DNA from: Desulfobacteraceae bacterium UBA5852
GTDB taxonomy: Bacteria; Desulfobacterota; Desulfobacteria; Desulfobacterales; UBA5852
DNA length: 6,110 nt
Direction: 5' to 3'
NCBI GenBank assembly: GCA_002432195.1
Contig: DJGG01000261.1
Span: 7,056 to 13,165 of the forward strand
In this document: positions 5,294 to 6,110 of the stretch, piece by piece
Layout of the letters: each line of letters starts with the position of its first letter
Position numbering within the stretch: the stretch's first letter is position 1
Program-made: the position numbers and the translations under genes
The notes under the pieces: generated by a model
What the model saw: the letters and a program-made list of their open reading frames with translations, nothing else
What the model was told of the DNA's origin: nothing
The model's database searches: none

Positions 5294-6110
5294 ATGCCGC
5301 ACACCCGCATCCTCCTCATCCACCCCCCGGTGGCCAAGCCCTGCGAGCCGCCGGCCGGCTTGGCGCGCCTCCACGGGGCCCTGGCCGCCCGGGGCATCGC
5401 CAGCCGGCTCTGGGACGCGAGCCTCGAGGGGCTGCTCTGGCTCCTGGGCACCCCCCTGGAGGCCGCGGACACCTGGTCCCGCCGGGCCATCGCCCACACG
5501 CCGGCAAGCCTCGCGGCCCTGCGCGGGCCGGCGCTGTATGCCGCGCCGGCGCGCTACCGGCAGGCGGTCCTGGAGGTCAACCAGCGGCTGCACCTGGCCG
5601 GCCGGCAGCGGGGGGCCGTGATTTCCCTGGCCAACTACGGCGAAGCCGAGCGCTCCCCCGTGCGCAGCGCCGATCTCCTGGCGGCCGCGGAGGGCTTCGC
5701 GGGCAACCCCTTCCACCCCTTCTTCCGGGAGCGCCTGGCGGCCCTGCTGGCGGCGGAAACCCCCGACGTGGTGGGGCTCTCGGTGAACTTTCTGAGCCAG
5801 GCCCTCTGCGCCTTCGCCCTGGCGGGGTGCCTGCGGGAAATGCTGCCCGGCGTGCGCATCGTCATGGGGGGCGGGCTGATCACCTCCTGGCTGGGGATCC
5901 CGGGGATGGGCAACCCCTTCCGGGGCCTGGTGGACGACCTGGTGGCCGGGCCCGGGGAGGACCCGCTGCTGGCCATGTGCGGGGTGGGGCCCGCGGACGC
6001 AATGCCGGCGGCCCTGGCCGACTACGCGCCCCTGCCCCTGGAGGCCTACCTCTCCCCGGGGGGGATCCTGCCGTGCAGCACCTCCCGGGGGTGCTACTGG
6101 CGGCGCTGCG
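5294..6110 (+). CDS. B12-binding-type radical SAM protein (3' partial)
   Basis: The first 272 codons of a radical SAM enzyme are visible; the frame is still open at the window end. The N-terminus (TRILLIHPP, then EPPAGLARLHGALAARG and a strand ending LWDAS) and a later block (DVVGLSVNFLSQAL, IVMGGGLITSW at about 158-199, then LVAGPGEDPLL) match the Rossmann-like cobalamin-binding domain common before radical SAM barrels. The usual B12-ligand DxHxxG is not seen, as in many such proteins. The segment PLEAYLSPGG leads into PCSTSRGCYWRRC (260-272), the start of the [4Fe-4S] cysteine motif, with Cys267 and Cys272; the window stops there. The stretch 45-150 looks like a family-specific insert or linker. 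The ATG at 5294 has ACAGG 8 bases upstream; an in-frame ATG at 5222 would add 24 residues but has GAGGA only one base away, too close. Substrate and pathway are not identifiable; methylation or other radical chemistry on small molecules or peptides is typical of the class. Confidence 0.85.
   Translation, partial: MPHTRILLIHPPVAKPCEPPAGLARLHGALAARGIASRLWDASLEGLLWLLGTPLEAADTWSRRAIAHTPASLAALRGPALYAAPARYRQAVLEVNQRLHLAGRQRGAVISLANYGEAERSPVRSADLLAAAEGFAGNPFHPFFRERLAALLAAETPDVVGLSVNFLSQALCAFALAGCLREMLPGVRIVMGGGLITSWLGIPGMGNPFRGLVDDLVAGPGEDPLLAMCGVGPADAMPAALADYAPLPLEAYLSPGGILPCSTSRGCYWRRC

Noticed and set aside
5276..5976. Several minus-strand open frames across the radical SAM gene
   Set aside because: They overlap the plus-strand frame that shows B12-binding and radical SAM motifs, and none has recognisable protein features.
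1..6110. A dedicated multi-gene defence, mobile or biosynthetic system
   Set aside because: The four genes lie in convergent and divergent arrangements with separate functions. There are no transposases, integrases, repeats arrays or precursor peptides visible. The truncated radical SAM gene could begin such a locus outside the window, but nothing here shows it.

Overview
The window is high-GC (about two thirds G+C by eye) bacterial chromosomal DNA with four protein-coding genes and no sign of mobile elements, RNA genes or CRISPR arrays. The gene mix is a PAS-type hybrid histidine kinase with an 'AHDFNNIL' H-box, a CoA-disulfide/persulfide reductase of the 'GGVA-GPK' type with a rhodanese tail, an NhaP-like antiporter and a B12-type radical SAM protein. 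It suggests an anaerobic or sulfur-metabolising proteobacterium, most likely from the former Deltaproteobacteria (Desulfobacterota). That placement is an inference from protein style, not a measured assignment.

Layout: (1) 1-1083, + strand, the C-terminal part of a hybrid sensor kinase: H-box at the window edge, ATPase domain, receiver domain. (2) 1084-1126, a short convergent gap. (3) 1127-2824, - strand, an FAD/NAD(P)H disulfide reductase fused to a rhodanese domain, with a good ribosome binding site. (4) 2825-3111, a 287-base gap with a relatively AT-rich upstream region next to the reductase and a clean hairpin behind the antiporter gene. (5) 3112-4911, - strand, a CPA-superfamily cation:proton antiporter with a C-terminal TrkA-like cytoplasmic domain. 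(6) 4912-5293, a divergent intergenic region with a perfect 16-bp palindrome. (7) 5294-6110, + strand, the N-terminal part of a B12-binding-type radical SAM protein, cut by the window edge inside its iron-sulfur cysteine motif.

The genes do not form one obvious operon. The reductase and antiporter share a strand but are 287 bases apart with a hairpin between them, so they are probably separate transcripts. The kinase converges on the reductase, and the radical SAM gene diverges from the antiporter. I find no convincing undescribed multi-gene system. The points worth a second look are residue-level departures in the antiporter, reductase and radical SAM motifs, and two palindromic elements between genes.
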